Below are positions 7,378 to 15,872 of a stretch of DNA of 33,748 nt, piece by piece (the stretch's first letter is position 1; every line of letters starts with the position of its first letter). The translations under genes were made by a program, and so were the position numbers. The DNA lies in NCBI GenBank assembly GCA_012103295.1, contig WLXB01000024.1:1-33748 (forward strand), in the 5' to 3' direction. The notes below the pieces were generated by a model. It had not been told where the DNA came from. It did no database searches and saw only the letters and a program-made list of their open reading frames with translations. The DNA is from Alphaproteobacteria bacterium (GTDB lineage Bacteria > Pseudomonadota > Alphaproteobacteria > Rhodospirillales > Rhodospirillaceae).

Positions 7378-7764
7378 ATGATTCGTGGATTCGCCCGATC
7401 TGTCGTGAGTGTTGTGACAGCTCTGTCTCTGGCAGTGGCATTGATGACCTCAGTGTTCGCCCAATCTCATGATGAGAATGCAGGAGCAGCCATAGAGTCT
7501 GACCCCTGTGTCGACCACCAATTGCCTCGGGAGACGTCCCTTTGGGATGACGCCTGCGCAAGCCTTTGCGAGACCTCCGACTTTCATAGTTTTGTCGGTG
7601 TATCGACAGAGCGCTCTTCAGGCATCGATCAACACGCCATGCTCGTTAGCTACGATGCATTGTCAGTAGGTCGAGCTGGCCCAACTTCCAAGACAGACAT
7701 TGTCCTGAGCCATGATCCACCCGGGTCGAGCCTCTACCTCACCACCCAACGCCTCCGCATCTAA
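7378..7764 (+). CDS. Small exported Cys/His-containing protein, first gene of the copper island
   Basis: This 128-residue protein is not recognised as a known family. A Sec signal peptide spans about residues 1-28 (hydrophobic core VVTALSLAVALMTSVFA, then QS). The mature part carries C44 and H47 (DPCVDH), then C60 and C64 (DACASLCE), H70, H86 and H112, which could form a metal site. Its place directly upstream of a TolC-type lipoprotein and a multicopper oxidase recalls the small CopL/DUF2946-like proteins that precede copA-type genes in other bacteria. Sequence similarity to those is not demonstrated here. The ribosome site is weak. The next start is 87 bp away at 7852. Confidence 0.6.
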   Translation: MIRGFARSVVSVVTALSLAVALMTSVFAQSHDENAGAAIESDPCVDHQLPRETSLWDDACASLCETSDFHSFVGVSTERSSGIDQHAMLVSYDALSVGRAGPTSKTDIVLSHDPPGSSLYLTTQRLRI

Positions 7765-7851
7765 GCCTCTCTATCGGCACGGTTGCTTCGTGTCCGTTGT
7801 TCAGGCTGCCCAAGGGGCGGTCTTGTTATGGTGTATGCAGAGAGACGTCCT

Positions 7852-9237
7852 ATGGCCAAAGGCCCACATGATCTGAAGCGATTCATAATCCCCGTCGCAG
7901 GCTTGTTGATTCTATCCGGCTGCGCCGCACCCGATCCCGATGCGGCCTTTCGTGATCTGGGGCAACTTGTCGACAGTCGCCTGCCCGAGCCAGTGACCTG
8001 GCGCACCGGTGGGCCGGAAGATGCCGCGGTTGACAAGCGCATTGACGAAATCCTTGCGACAACACTGTCAGAAACCTCGGCCGTACAGGTTGCGCTGTTG
8101 AATAACCGCAAACTTCAGGCGCGTTATGCTGAGTTGGGTATTGCACAAGCGGACGTGGTGCAGGCCGGGCTATTACAGAATCCTGTGTTCGAGATTATGG
8201 TCCGCCCGTCCACGGAAGACGGCACCAACATCGAACTCGGTTTGACGCAAAATTTTGTCGATCTGTTGATGCGCCCTGCACTGAAAAAGATTGCTGAAGC
8301 TGAATACGATGCTGTTCGTCTGGAATTGGCGGCTCACCTTGTCGCGTTTGTCGGTGATGTCCAAGCCACCTACTACGACCATGTCGGCGCCAAGGCGGAA
8401 CACGCCGTTGTTGTTGAAATGGCGATCACCGAGCAGGACGCCGCTGACCTTTCCACCGCGTTTCATACCGCTGGAAACATTTCTGATTTGGAGCACGCTG
8501 AACATCTCGCCAACGCGGCCGAGCTTCGCGCCGAACTCTATGAAGCAGAAACTGCCATGAAGGAGAGCCGGATAGAGCTAGCGCTTTTGCTCGGTGTGTC
8601 ACCCTCAGACCAATGGATTGTTCCGTCTCGATTGTCCCCATTACCAGAGGCGACGGTTCGCCTGGCGGGGCTAGAGGACCGGGCTGTCCGAAAACGGTTC
8701 GATCTCTCGGCTCACAGATCAGAATTGCAGGCGGCCCTTGAAGAATTGGGCTTTGAGAAGGGGTTTCGCCTGTTCGAAGAGGGTGACCTTTCTGTTAGTG
8801 CCGAACGTGAGCCCGACGGTGCCTGGCTCATCGGCCCGGCATTAGAATTGCCGCTACCCATTTTTGACCAAGGGCAGGCGCGGGTGGCCGGAGCGGCCTT
8901 AGCCGTTCGCGGCATGCGCGACCGGTTGTTGGCGGAAGAACGGGAAGTACGGGCTGACGTTAATATGACCTCGGATGCGATGACCTTGGCCCGTGCCCGT
9001 TCGGATCACCTGCGCAACACACTCCTGCCGCTGCGCGAAGAGATCGTTCAGCTGACGCTCGCGGAATACAACTACATGCTTGAGAGCCCATTCCAATTGC
9101 TCGAGACCCAGCAAAACACAAACGAGACCTATCGTGACTACGTCGAAGCTCTAACCGACTATTGGGTTGCTCGGGCCAAACTCCGTGCCTCCGCAGGTGG
9201 TGAACCCCTTGAAACAGACCTAGGAGACGCATCATGA
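7852..9237 (+). CDS. TolC/CusC-type outer-membrane efflux lipoprotein
   Basis: From the ATG at 7852 the product has 461 residues. It begins with a lipoprotein signal ending in LILSGC, with the lipobox cysteine at about residue 24. The rest is the long coiled-coil, beta-barrel pattern of two OEP repeats: ALLNNRKLQARYAELGIAQADVVQAGLLQNP opens the first, and the second ends near LAEYNYMLESPFQLLETQ. It should form a trimeric channel across the outer membrane and periplasm. The frame is open back to 7783. An alternative ATG at 7828 is possible, but GAGAG sits 7 nt before 7852. It overlaps the oxidase gene by 4 bp (ATGA), implying translational coupling. No RND pump or membrane-fusion protein gene accompanies it. 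Confidence 0.85.
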   Translation: MAKGPHDLKRFIIPVAGLLILSGCAAPDPDAAFRDLGQLVDSRLPEPVTWRTGGPEDAAVDKRIDEILATTLSETSAVQVALLNNRKLQARYAELGIAQADVVQAGLLQNPVFEIMVRPSTEDGTNIELGLTQNFVDLLMRPALKKIAEAEYDAVRLELAAHLVAFVGDVQATYYDHVGAKAEHAVVVEMAITEQDAADLSTAFHTAGNISDLEHAEHLANAAELRAELYEAETAMKESRIELALLLGVSPSDQWIVPSRLSPLPEATVRLAGLEDRAVRKRFDLSAHRSELQAALEELGFEKGFRLFEEGDLSVSAEREPDGAWLIGPALELPLPIFDQGQARVAGAALAVRGMRDRLLAEEREVRADVNMTSDAMTLARARSDHLRNTLLPLREEIVQLTLAEYNYMLESPFQLLETQQNTNETYRDYVEALTDYWVARAKLRASAGGEPLETDLGDAS

Positions 9238-10478
9238 ACCGCGCCCGTCGTTCCCTCTTGTCGTCTCTCGTCGCCGGTGCCGGCGCCGTTGTGTTCGGGA
9301 AATCTGACGCCGACGCTCAAACGACTCCGGCCCAACCGCGATCGGCCCAAGGATACACGCCGGTTCGCACCCTCAACGGCACGACATTGCCTTTCGTAAT
9401 GAAAGATGGCGTCAAAGAGTTTCGCTTGGTCGCCGAAGAAATTGAGCATGAGTTCGCACCCGGCACCACGGCGAAGTGTTGGGGCTACAACGGCAGCACA
9501 CCGGGGCCGACCATCGAGGCCGTTGAAGGAGATCGGGTACGCATTCTGGTGACAAACAATTTGCCAGAGCACACCACGATTCATTGGCACGGACTTTTGC
9601 TGCCAAGCGGCATGGATGGCGTTGGTGGTCTCAACCAACCGACCATTCAGCCGGGCGAAACCTTCGCCTACGAATTCGACCTCGTTCAGCATGGCACCCA
9701 CATGTACCACCCCCATGCCGATGAGATGGTGCAACTGGCTGTCGGGATGATGGGTATGTTCATCATTCATCCCAAAGACGGCGAAGCGCAAAAAATTGAC
9801 CGTGATTATGTGGTGATGCTGCACAACTGGGCGATTCATCCCGGTACCTATCGGCCTGACCCCAGTGTGATGGTCGAATTTGATCTGTGGACCATCAACA
9901 GCAAAGTGTTTCCAGCGATTGAATATCCGGTTGCCGAAGAAGGCGATCGCGTGCGTATCCGCATTGGGAATCTATCGATGTGGAATCACCCGATGCATTT
10001 GCATGGCCACCAATTCCAGGTCACGGGATCAGACGGCGGGCGCTGGCCCGACGCGCAATGGCGCTCGGAGACGACGGAGATCGTCGGTGTTGGACAAACT
10101 CGTGACATCGAGTTTGACGCGGTGCCTGGCGACTGGGCGTTCCACTGCCATTTCTCCCACCACACTATGAATGCCATGGGCCATGACGTTCCCAATCCAT
10201 TGGGGGTCGACCAGACCCAAGTAGCGATGCAGATCATGTCGAAGATCCCGGGCTTCATGGCTATGGGTGAAAACGGCATGGGCGAGCACCAGGATCATTC
10301 CGCCCATATGAAGGGCCCCGAAAACACCCTCCCGATGATGATGGGTAAAGGCCCGTTCGGGAATTTAGAGATGGGGGGCATGTTCACCGTCGTTAAAATC
10401 AGAGAAACCCTAGACGGAGAGGGCGATCCTGGCTGGTACGACAACCCGCCGGGCTCCGTCGCCTACAAGGTTTCATGA
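9234..10478 (+). CDS. Two-domain multicopper oxidase (small-laccase-like) with Met/His-rich tail
   Basis: The 414 residues have a Tat-like leader (RARRSLLSSL, then AGAGAVVFG). All four copper motifs are present: HWHG at 117-120, H-x2-H-x4-H (H156, H159 and H161 in the HMYHPH segment), NHPMHLHGH at 251-259, and HCH-x3-H-x4-M at 304-315. C305, H310 and M315 are the type 1 ligands. Only about 134 residues separate the first and third motifs, against several hundred in three-domain CueO/CopA enzymes. This is the architecture of two-domain oxidases, which are active as trimers with type 1 copper in domain 2. A Met/His-rich stretch follows (about 340-385, e.g. MGENGMGEHQDHSAHM), ending in MGGMFTVVKIR. 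It probably oxidises Cu(I) in the periplasm. An AGGAG ribosome site lies inside the preceding gene. Confidence 0.9.
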   Translation: MNRARRSLLSSLVAGAGAVVFGKSDADAQTTPAQPRSAQGYTPVRTLNGTTLPFVMKDGVKEFRLVAEEIEHEFAPGTTAKCWGYNGSTPGPTIEAVEGDRVRILVTNNLPEHTTIHWHGLLLPSGMDGVGGLNQPTIQPGETFAYEFDLVQHGTHMYHPHADEMVQLAVGMMGMFIIHPKDGEAQKIDRDYVVMLHNWAIHPGTYRPDPSVMVEFDLWTINSKVFPAIEYPVAEEGDRVRIRIGNLSMWNHPMHLHGHQFQVTGSDGGRWPDAQWRSETTEIVGVGQTRDIEFDAVPGDWAFHCHFSHHTMNAMGHDVPNPLGVDQTQVAMQIMSKIPGFMAMGENGMGEHQDHSAHMKGPENTLPMMMGKGPFGNLEMGGMFTVVKIRETLDGEGDPGWYDNPPGSVAYKVS

Positions 10479-10572
10479 CTCCTGTTCTCGGCCCGGGGAT
10501 GGTATCTTTGCCCCACAAATCATCAATTTGTTAGTTCGGTATTCTGGTCACCACGTCACATTGGAGAGAGAA

Positions 10573-11229
10573 ATGCTTAAATCAGCCCTACTCACAACCG
10601 CCGCCATCGGAGCCGCAGCCCTGATGTCTGCATCGACCGCCTCCGCCCACAATTACATGACCACGCTACGCGCCCCGGCTGGCTATATGGCCGATATGGA
10701 AGCGCGTGCTGCTCACGGCTGCCTAGCGGAGGACATCAAAGAGGTTCGCATCAAGATTCCTGAAGGGGTCTATCGCGTTACACCGATCAACACGCGCGAA
10801 TGGGAAGTTGAAACTGAGATGCGCAAAGTGGACCCGCCGGTGCCAGGCGATGGCGGCCGCCCCATCACGCGTACCGTCGACACAATCATTTGGAAAAACC
10901 CGACCGCCGTAACACCATATAACCGTGCCGAAGGATTTAAATTCCGCGCCAAGCTCCCCAACGAGCCAGGCAAAGTAATATTTTGGCAGATGGTTAATAT
11001 CTGCGAGGAAGGTCGCGACCCGTATACCGACTTGCCGGAAACAGCGTTCGATACAAAAGATCCAAACTTCGGCAAAAAGTTTGAAGAATTCATGGGGTCA
11101 ACCGCGCATGCGGCGCCCTACACCGTGCTCTACAAGCCAGCTATGCCACAGTATCCATGGGAATGGACTCAAGAGGACATAGAACTTTCAGGCATGACCC
11201 CGCCGGAGCAAACAGCCGAAGCCAAATAG
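10573..11229 (+). CDS. ycnI: YcnI/DUF1775-family periplasmic copper-binding protein
   Basis: The ATG at 10573 follows a GGAGAGAG ribosome site and gives 218 residues. The frame is open from 10528 but has no ribosome site there. The signal peptide ends STASA, leaving His26 as the mature N-terminus. An N-terminal histidine is the key ligand of the mono-histidine Cu(II) site described for YcnI. Further family features are the KEVRIKIPEGVYRVTP strand, the IIWKNP tryptophan strand and the KLPNEPGKVIFWQMVNICEEG segment near 135-155. Two cysteines (about C47 in HGCLAED, and NICEE) could pair. It probably delivers or holds periplasmic copper for the CopCD fusion encoded downstream, a pairing known in other bacteria. 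The symbol is given by family only. Confidence 0.8.
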   Translation: MLKSALLTTAAIGAAALMSASTASAHNYMTTLRAPAGYMADMEARAAHGCLAEDIKEVRIKIPEGVYRVTPINTREWEVETEMRKVDPPVPGDGGRPITRTVDTIIWKNPTAVTPYNRAEGFKFRAKLPNEPGKVIFWQMVNICEEGRDPYTDLPETAFDTKDPNFGKKFEEFMGSTAHAAPYTVLYKPAMPQYPWEWTQEDIELSGMTPPEQTAEAK

Positions 11230-11243
11230 ACAGTTCACCAGGG

Positions 11244-11286
11244 GGCGGAACAACACCGGGGGTGCTGTTCCGCCTCTCTCCTTTTT
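11244..11286 (+). terminator. Rho-independent-type hairpin between ycnI and copCD
   Basis: GGCGGAACAACACC (11244-11257) pairs with GGTGCTGTTCCGCC (11261-11274) around a GGG loop. There are 13 matched pairs out of 14, and the one A/C mismatch is at 11253/11265. A five-T run lies at 11282-11286. The hairpin starts 14 bp after the ycnI stop. It should end or attenuate transcription before copCD, so copCD probably has its own promoter or receives only read-through. Confidence 0.7.
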
Positions 11287-11294
11287 GCTATTTA

Positions 11295-11320
11295 AATCCA
11301 TCTCTGGATTCTCTGAATCC
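11295..11320 (+). promoter_or_regulatory. Overlapping alternative dyads in the copCD leader
   Basis: AATCCA (11295-11300) pairs with TGGATT (11305-11310) across a TCTC loop. The overlapping GGATTC (11306-11311) pairs equally well with GAATCC (11315-11320) across TCT. The two stems are mutually exclusive. They lie between the hairpin-terminator and the copCD start at 11342. They could be an RNA switch or overlapping protein half-sites; the short stems make this tentative. Confidence 0.3.
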
Positions 11321-11341
11321 GTCAGTTCTCTTGGGGAAATT

Positions 11342-12979
11342 ATGATGAGTCGCATTCTTACAACTGTCCTGATGGCAGCCACCTTGTCACTCGGCTTTGC
11401 TAGTGCTGCGTGGTCCCATGCCGTGTTGCTTGGATCAACGCCGGCAGCAGAAGCGAGCTTGGACGTCTCTCCCAAAGAGATCATTTTTAATTTCAACGAA
11501 AACGTCGGCCCTATTTTCATCAAGGTGCTGGATCGCAGTGGGTCGGAAGTTGGCAGTCCGGGTGAATGGCGCGTCGACGGCAACGACGTTCTTATGTCTC
11601 TCAACGATGAACTGCCAAACGGCACCTACATCGCCACCTATCGGGTGATCTCTGCTGATACCCATCCCGTCGGCGGCAGTGTTGTTTTTGCCGTCGGTGA
11701 AGCGGTGGCATCAATGGGTGACGTCGCGGCGGCTGGTGGCGAAACCAGCGGCTGGGTCATTCCCGTCGCGATCAATCGATACGTCCAATATGGCGCCATG
11801 TTGTTGGCGGCCGGCGCAGCGTTGTTCATCGTCGGTATGACTGTGCCTGCGGGTGTCCAGTCGTCAGTTTATCGAATGGGCCGGACAGCAGCTGCTGTTG
11901 CGGCGGTGACCTACGTTTTGGCCTTGGGCTTCGGTGGTGCGGAAATGATGCTCGGTGGTCCAACGGCGATATTCTCGATTGACGCATGGTCTCAGAGCTT
12001 GGCATCAACCTTGGCGCCAAGTGCGCTCATTGGGGTGCCAGGTCTTCTCATCCTCTATTTCGCTTTTGGCAAGGGACCCGAAGGCAAGTCCTCACCGCTT
12101 TTGATCGCCGGTGCGGCTATTGCCGTCGCCAGCTTCCTGGTAACTGGACACGCCGCAACGGCAGCACCGGTCTGGCTGATGGCACCGATGGTTGCGGTGC
12201 ATTTGTTCTGCGCCGCCTTTTGGATCGCGGCCCTTTATCCCTTAGCTAAAACCGCGCAGGTGGCGGGCGTCGCCGAAGCCGGTGCGGTGATGACCCAGTT
12301 CTCGCAGCGTGCGGTGTGGACAGTTGGCGCCTTGTTCCTTTCTGGTGCGGTGATCACCTGGACCCAGGTAGAGGGTCCACAGAACATGCTGACGACCGAT
12401 TATGGTTTACGACTGACAGCCAAGCTCACGGTTTTCTTTGTTCTTCTTGGTCTCGCCGCGACCAACAAAATGGTTCTAACTCCTGCGCTTGAAAAAGCGG
12501 ATGGTGCTGCGCCTGAAAAGCTGCGCCGTATGATCAAGTTCGAATACGCGGCGATGGTTTTGATTATCGGCGCTGCTGTTTCTCTAACATTGGTAACGCC
12601 ACCGCGCGCGACGATGGATATGGAAGGCGGCATGGGCGGCATGGCTATGGGCGGCGGCTATACCACCACAGTGACCAAGGGCAAGTACACCGCGGACGTC
12701 AGTGTTGATCCCGCTGGGACGACTGCGTCCAACATGGTTATGGTGACGTTCAAGGATGATGCTGGCAACCCGGTCGAAATGGTCGACGTGACGATTTCAT
12801 GGTCGTTGCCGACCGCTGGCTTGGAAGGGATCGAAGGCCGGGGCGAAATGGTTACGCCGGGCATGTACCATTTCATGTTTGATCAACTCATCATCCCCGG
12901 TGAGTGGGACGCGCGTATTGATGCCTTTGTCGATGACTTCGACAAGCAAATCTTCCGCACCACCGTGCCGATAAAATAA
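11342..12979 (+). CDS. copCD: CopC-CopD fusion with C-terminal beta domain, copper import/resistance
   Basis: The chosen ATG (11342) follows GGGGAAA and gives 545 residues. The signal peptide ends AAWS, so the mature chain begins at H26. CopC occupies about 26-118, with the opening HAVLLGSTPAA and the second copper cluster D106/H108 (SADTHPVGG). These are the N-terminal His, Asp and His ligands of the Cu(II) site. CopD follows with about eight membrane helices (roughly 132-425). A Met-rich linker (MDMEGGMGGMAMGGG) leads to a periplasmic beta domain (about 440-545, YtkA/FixH-like in pattern, GxYxxxVxxxP style). CopCD proteins are linked to copper uptake or periplasmic copper handling. It ends 13 bp before the first ABC permease gene. 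Confidence 0.9.
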   Translation: MMSRILTTVLMAATLSLGFASAAWSHAVLLGSTPAAEASLDVSPKEIIFNFNENVGPIFIKVLDRSGSEVGSPGEWRVDGNDVLMSLNDELPNGTYIATYRVISADTHPVGGSVVFAVGEAVASMGDVAAAGGETSGWVIPVAINRYVQYGAMLLAAGAALFIVGMTVPAGVQSSVYRMGRTAAAVAAVTYVLALGFGGAEMMLGGPTAIFSIDAWSQSLASTLAPSALIGVPGLLILYFAFGKGPEGKSSPLLIAGAAIAVASFLVTGHAATAAPVWLMAPMVAVHLFCAAFWIAALYPLAKTAQVAGVAEAGAVMTQFSQRAVWTVGALFLSGAVITWTQVEGPQNMLTTDYGLRLTAKLTVFFVLLGLAATNKMVLTPALEKADGAAPEKLRRMIKFEYAAMVLIIGAAVSLTLVTPPRATMDMEGGMGGMAMGGGYTTTVTKGKYTADVSVDPAGTTASNMVMVTFKDDAGNPVEMVDVTISWSLPTAGLEGIEGRGEMVTPGMYHFMFDQLIIPGEWDARIDAFVDDFDKQIFRTTVPIK

Positions 12980-12992
12980 GACGGAGCGACAG

Positions 12993-14408
12993 ATGATACT
13001 GACCGTAGCCCGCAAGGAATTTCGGGAAATCATACGTGATGGCCGCATCAAGTGGTCGGCTCTTATCCTGGCTGTCATGCTGGTTGCGGCTTTGGCGACG
13101 GCGGGTCAGCGCTTCGCCGATATCTCTGCGGAGCGGGCTTCTGCGCAAGAAGTCGTCAACATGCAGTTCGCCGCACAGGGTGATAAGAACCCACACGCAG
13201 CGGCGCACTATGGTCTTTACGCATTTAAGCCGGTTACACCGCTATCGTTCTTCGACACCGGAGTGGGCAGCTACACCGGTGTTTCGATCTGGTTGGAAGC
13301 TCATAACCAAAATGATGCGGAAGGGGAGCCAGCACGGGATGCCACGGCGATCGCTCGGTTCGGAGAATTAACCGCCGCTTTTACGCTGCAAATGTTGTTG
13401 CCGCTTCTGGTTATTTTGTTGGCGTTTCCATCCTTCGCCGGCGAGCGTGAAGCAGGAACACTGCGCCAGGTGTTAAGCATGCAAGTGGCGCCGGTTCAGT
13501 TGTTGTTTGGTAAGGCGCTCGGGGCTGCGGCTGCCTTGAGTGTGTTCATTGGGCCTATCTTATTTCTGGGTCTCATCGGTCTCGTCTTTGCGCCCGGTGG
13601 TCTGGGCTACCTAGGGCACGGCGTTGTGCTGGTCGCGGTCTATATCGTCTATGCCTTGATCTTCTTGTTCCTGACGCTCGCGGTGTCCGCAAATGTGAAA
13701 TCCGCACAGGCCGCACTGGTTGTCATGGTCGGGTTCTGGGCAGTCTCGAGCTTCGTGTTGCCACGGGCGGCATCCGACGTGTCGCGGCTTTTGTATCCCA
13801 CGCCGTCCGCCGTTTCGTTCCAGGCCAATATCGATGAGGCTATGCAATCGGGGCTTGATGGCGTCAGTCCAGACACGATTGTTCAGCAGCGGCAGAAACA
13901 AACATTGGCGCTGTATAACGCTGAGACGGTCGAGGAGTTGCCGATCAATTTTCAAGGCATGATCTTTGATCTCCAGGAAAAACTGGGCAACGAAGTGTTC
14001 GATAAATTTTACGGTGACCTTTACGCCATATTCGATCAGCAGACAGGTCTGCACCAAGCATTCAGCATCGGGTCGCCGCGGATGGCGACGCAATTGGCGT
14101 CTATGGAGTTGTCAGGTACGTCGCTCAATCAGCACCTCGCCTTTACAAGCCAGGCTGAAAGCTACCGCCGGGACCTGATTGAGGGTATGAATCGCGATAT
14201 CACCTTCAACTCAGAAGCGGGCCAGGCCGACTACCGGGCAGACTCCGCGCTTTGGGCATCAATAGAACCATTCGAATACCAGCCGGCGTCACTGGGTGCG
14301 TTGCTGGCGCGGCTCGGTCCGAGTTTCATGGTGATGTTCTTGTGGCTCGCTTTGTCCATTGTTGCCGGCGTGTTAGCCGTGCGCAAAGTCAAAGTCACGT
14401 TGGGTTAG
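12993..14408 (+). CDS. ABC-2 type permease with large periplasmic insert (first of a pair)
   Basis: The 471 residues start with VARKEFREIIRDGRIKWSALILAVML, the cytoplasmic lead-in and first helix of DUF3526-associated ABC-2 permeases. A long extracytoplasmic segment (about 45-125) is followed by a block of helices (about 130-265), a second long periplasmic segment (about 270-435) and a last helix. The cytoplasmic FAGEREAGTLRQVLS coupling segment (near 147-161) is the usual contact with the ATPase. The gene is 13 bp from copCD and 11 bp from its partner permease, so all three are probably one transcript. The role is unknown; NosY-like copper or cofactor maturation systems are a comparison, not an identification. 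Confidence 0.8.
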   Translation: MILTVARKEFREIIRDGRIKWSALILAVMLVAALATAGQRFADISAERASAQEVVNMQFAAQGDKNPHAAAHYGLYAFKPVTPLSFFDTGVGSYTGVSIWLEAHNQNDAEGEPARDATAIARFGELTAAFTLQMLLPLLVILLAFPSFAGEREAGTLRQVLSMQVAPVQLLFGKALGAAAALSVFIGPILFLGLIGLVFAPGGLGYLGHGVVLVAVYIVYALIFLFLTLAVSANVKSAQAALVVMVGFWAVSSFVLPRAASDVSRLLYPTPSAVSFQANIDEAMQSGLDGVSPDTIVQQRQKQTLALYNAETVEELPINFQGMIFDLQEKLGNEVFDKFYGDLYAIFDQQTGLHQAFSIGSPRMATQLASMELSGTSLNQHLAFTSQAESYRRDLIEGMNRDITFNSEAGQADYRADSALWASIEPFEYQPASLGALLARLGPSFMVMFLWLALSIVAGVLAVRKVKVTLG

Positions 14409-14419
14409 GGGAGGCTTAG

Positions 14420-15850
14420 ATGAAAGGGTTTAGGTCTGTCTTCGTCCAGGAATGGGTGATTCTCAAACACAACAGCACATGGTGGGCGATCCTCGGGCTG
14501 CTTCTCGTTTTGACGGTTTTGGCGGCTCTCAACGGCTCAGCCCGAACAAATCAGATGGCAGAAATGGGCGGTGGCCTAAACCAGAGTGAGCTGCAAACGC
14601 AAATGGCGTTACAGTCCGCTGTCGCGCGATGGGAAGCCGATCCGGAAGGCGACCCGCCGTCGGTGGCCAGTCCAGGGGCGCTTGGTCTGTCAGTTCTCAG
14701 CCACTACACGGTGTTGCCACCCACGCCCCTAGCGGCATTGTCGATTGGTCAGACCGATGTGCAGCCGACTTATTATAAGGTCACCGCTCATCCGGCATTG
14801 TCGTTTCTCAATGAGGCGGAGATTCAGAACCCACTTAACGTATTGGCTGGCAGCTTTGATGTGGCGTTCGTAATCGTATTCCTATTGCCGATTTTCATCG
14901 TCGCGTTGACCTTTGACCTGATGTCGAAAGAAAAAGAGCGCGGGGTTCTAGGATTGGTGCTGGCTCATGGCGTATCTAAGACCGCGTTTATTATTGCTAA
15001 AGGGGCCGCGCGGGCGCTACTGATTTTTACACTCCTTCTGCTCGTCGGTTTGGCGGCTGTCGTATTGACCGAGCCCGACTTGAGCAGTGCAGCGATGTGG
15101 ATGCGCTTTGGTCTATGGTTCTTAATCGTTTCGCTCTACGCATTCTTTTGGTTTGCGCTGGCGCTGTTCGTAAACTCGCTGAACAAACCGTCCGTCACCA
15201 ATGGCGTCATTCTTGCCAATCTCTGGCTGGTGTTCGTCGTGGTCATCCCGGCTTTGGTCAACGTCGCCGCGACAACGCTGTATCCGGCGCCGTCCCGGGT
15301 CGAATTAACCACTGAAATGCGAGAGGCCACGGAGGTTGCGGATCAAGAGTCCGCAGAGTCCCGAGAGGCATTCTTCTTCGATCATCCGGAAATGGTAGGC
15401 GGTGACGCCAACGCTGATCAATTTTTCCTACAGGTGCTGGCAACCGACTCGGCCGTTGAGCGGGCGATCGAGCCGCTGATGGAAGAGTTCGATGCTCAAG
15501 CCCAGCTTCGCCAAGATGTTGTTGACCTGCTGCAGTATGTCTCTCCAGCGATCATGGCGCAGAATGCGCTCAACGCTGTTTCAGGAACGGGGACAGAACG
15601 GTTCACAGATTTCGTAGATCAGGTGCTAGCCTTCCATGAGAATTGGCGCGGATTTTTCACTAGTCGCATTGTGAAGGGCAGCCGCATGTCGGCAGCGGAG
15701 TTTGATGAGATTCCAAGCTATGCCCACCAAGCAATGGCGACGAGGACAATTCTTCGCTCCACCCTCAGCCCTGCTGCCGGGTTAGCGATTTTTGTCTTGA
15801 TCCTTGGCATTTGGTCGGCGCGGCGATATGCCCGCTATCCGGCTGTCTGA
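14420..15850 (+). CDS. DUF3526-like ABC-2 type permease (second of the pair)
   Basis: The 476 residues repeat the architecture of the preceding gene. A first helix near 20-38 is followed by a long periplasmic loop, then a helix block (about 150-300). This contains the coupling segment DLMSKEKERGVLGLVLAHGVSK (near 168-189). A second acidic periplasmic segment (about 305-440) precedes a final helix and an Arg-rich C-terminus (SARRYARYP). A GGGGAGG ribosome site precedes the ATG. The two permeases probably form a heterodimer. No ATP-binding gene lies next to them: the next gene downstream is convergent and unrelated, and the one upstream is copCD. An ATPase must come from elsewhere or is not used. 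Confidence 0.8.
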   Translation: MKGFRSVFVQEWVILKHNSTWWAILGLLLVLTVLAALNGSARTNQMAEMGGGLNQSELQTQMALQSAVARWEADPEGDPPSVASPGALGLSVLSHYTVLPPTPLAALSIGQTDVQPTYYKVTAHPALSFLNEAEIQNPLNVLAGSFDVAFVIVFLLPIFIVALTFDLMSKEKERGVLGLVLAHGVSKTAFIIAKGAARALLIFTLLLLVGLAAVVLTEPDLSSAAMWMRFGLWFLIVSLYAFFWFALALFVNSLNKPSVTNGVILANLWLVFVVVIPALVNVAATTLYPAPSRVELTTEMREATEVADQESAESREAFFFDHPEMVGGDANADQFFLQVLATDSAVERAIEPLMEEFDAQAQLRQDVVDLLQYVSPAIMAQNALNAVSGTGTERFTDFVDQVLAFHENWRGFFTSRIVKGSRMSAAEFDEIPSYAHQAMATRTILRSTLSPAAGLAIFVLILGIWSARRYARYPAV

Positions 15851-15872
15851 GTTCTTGTCGCCCAGAGGCGTG

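Noticed and set aside
10515-10531. ACAAAT/ATTTGT inverted repeat between the oxidase and ycnI genes
   Set aside because: Short, A/T-rich, with no T-run or positional support; likely to occur by chance.
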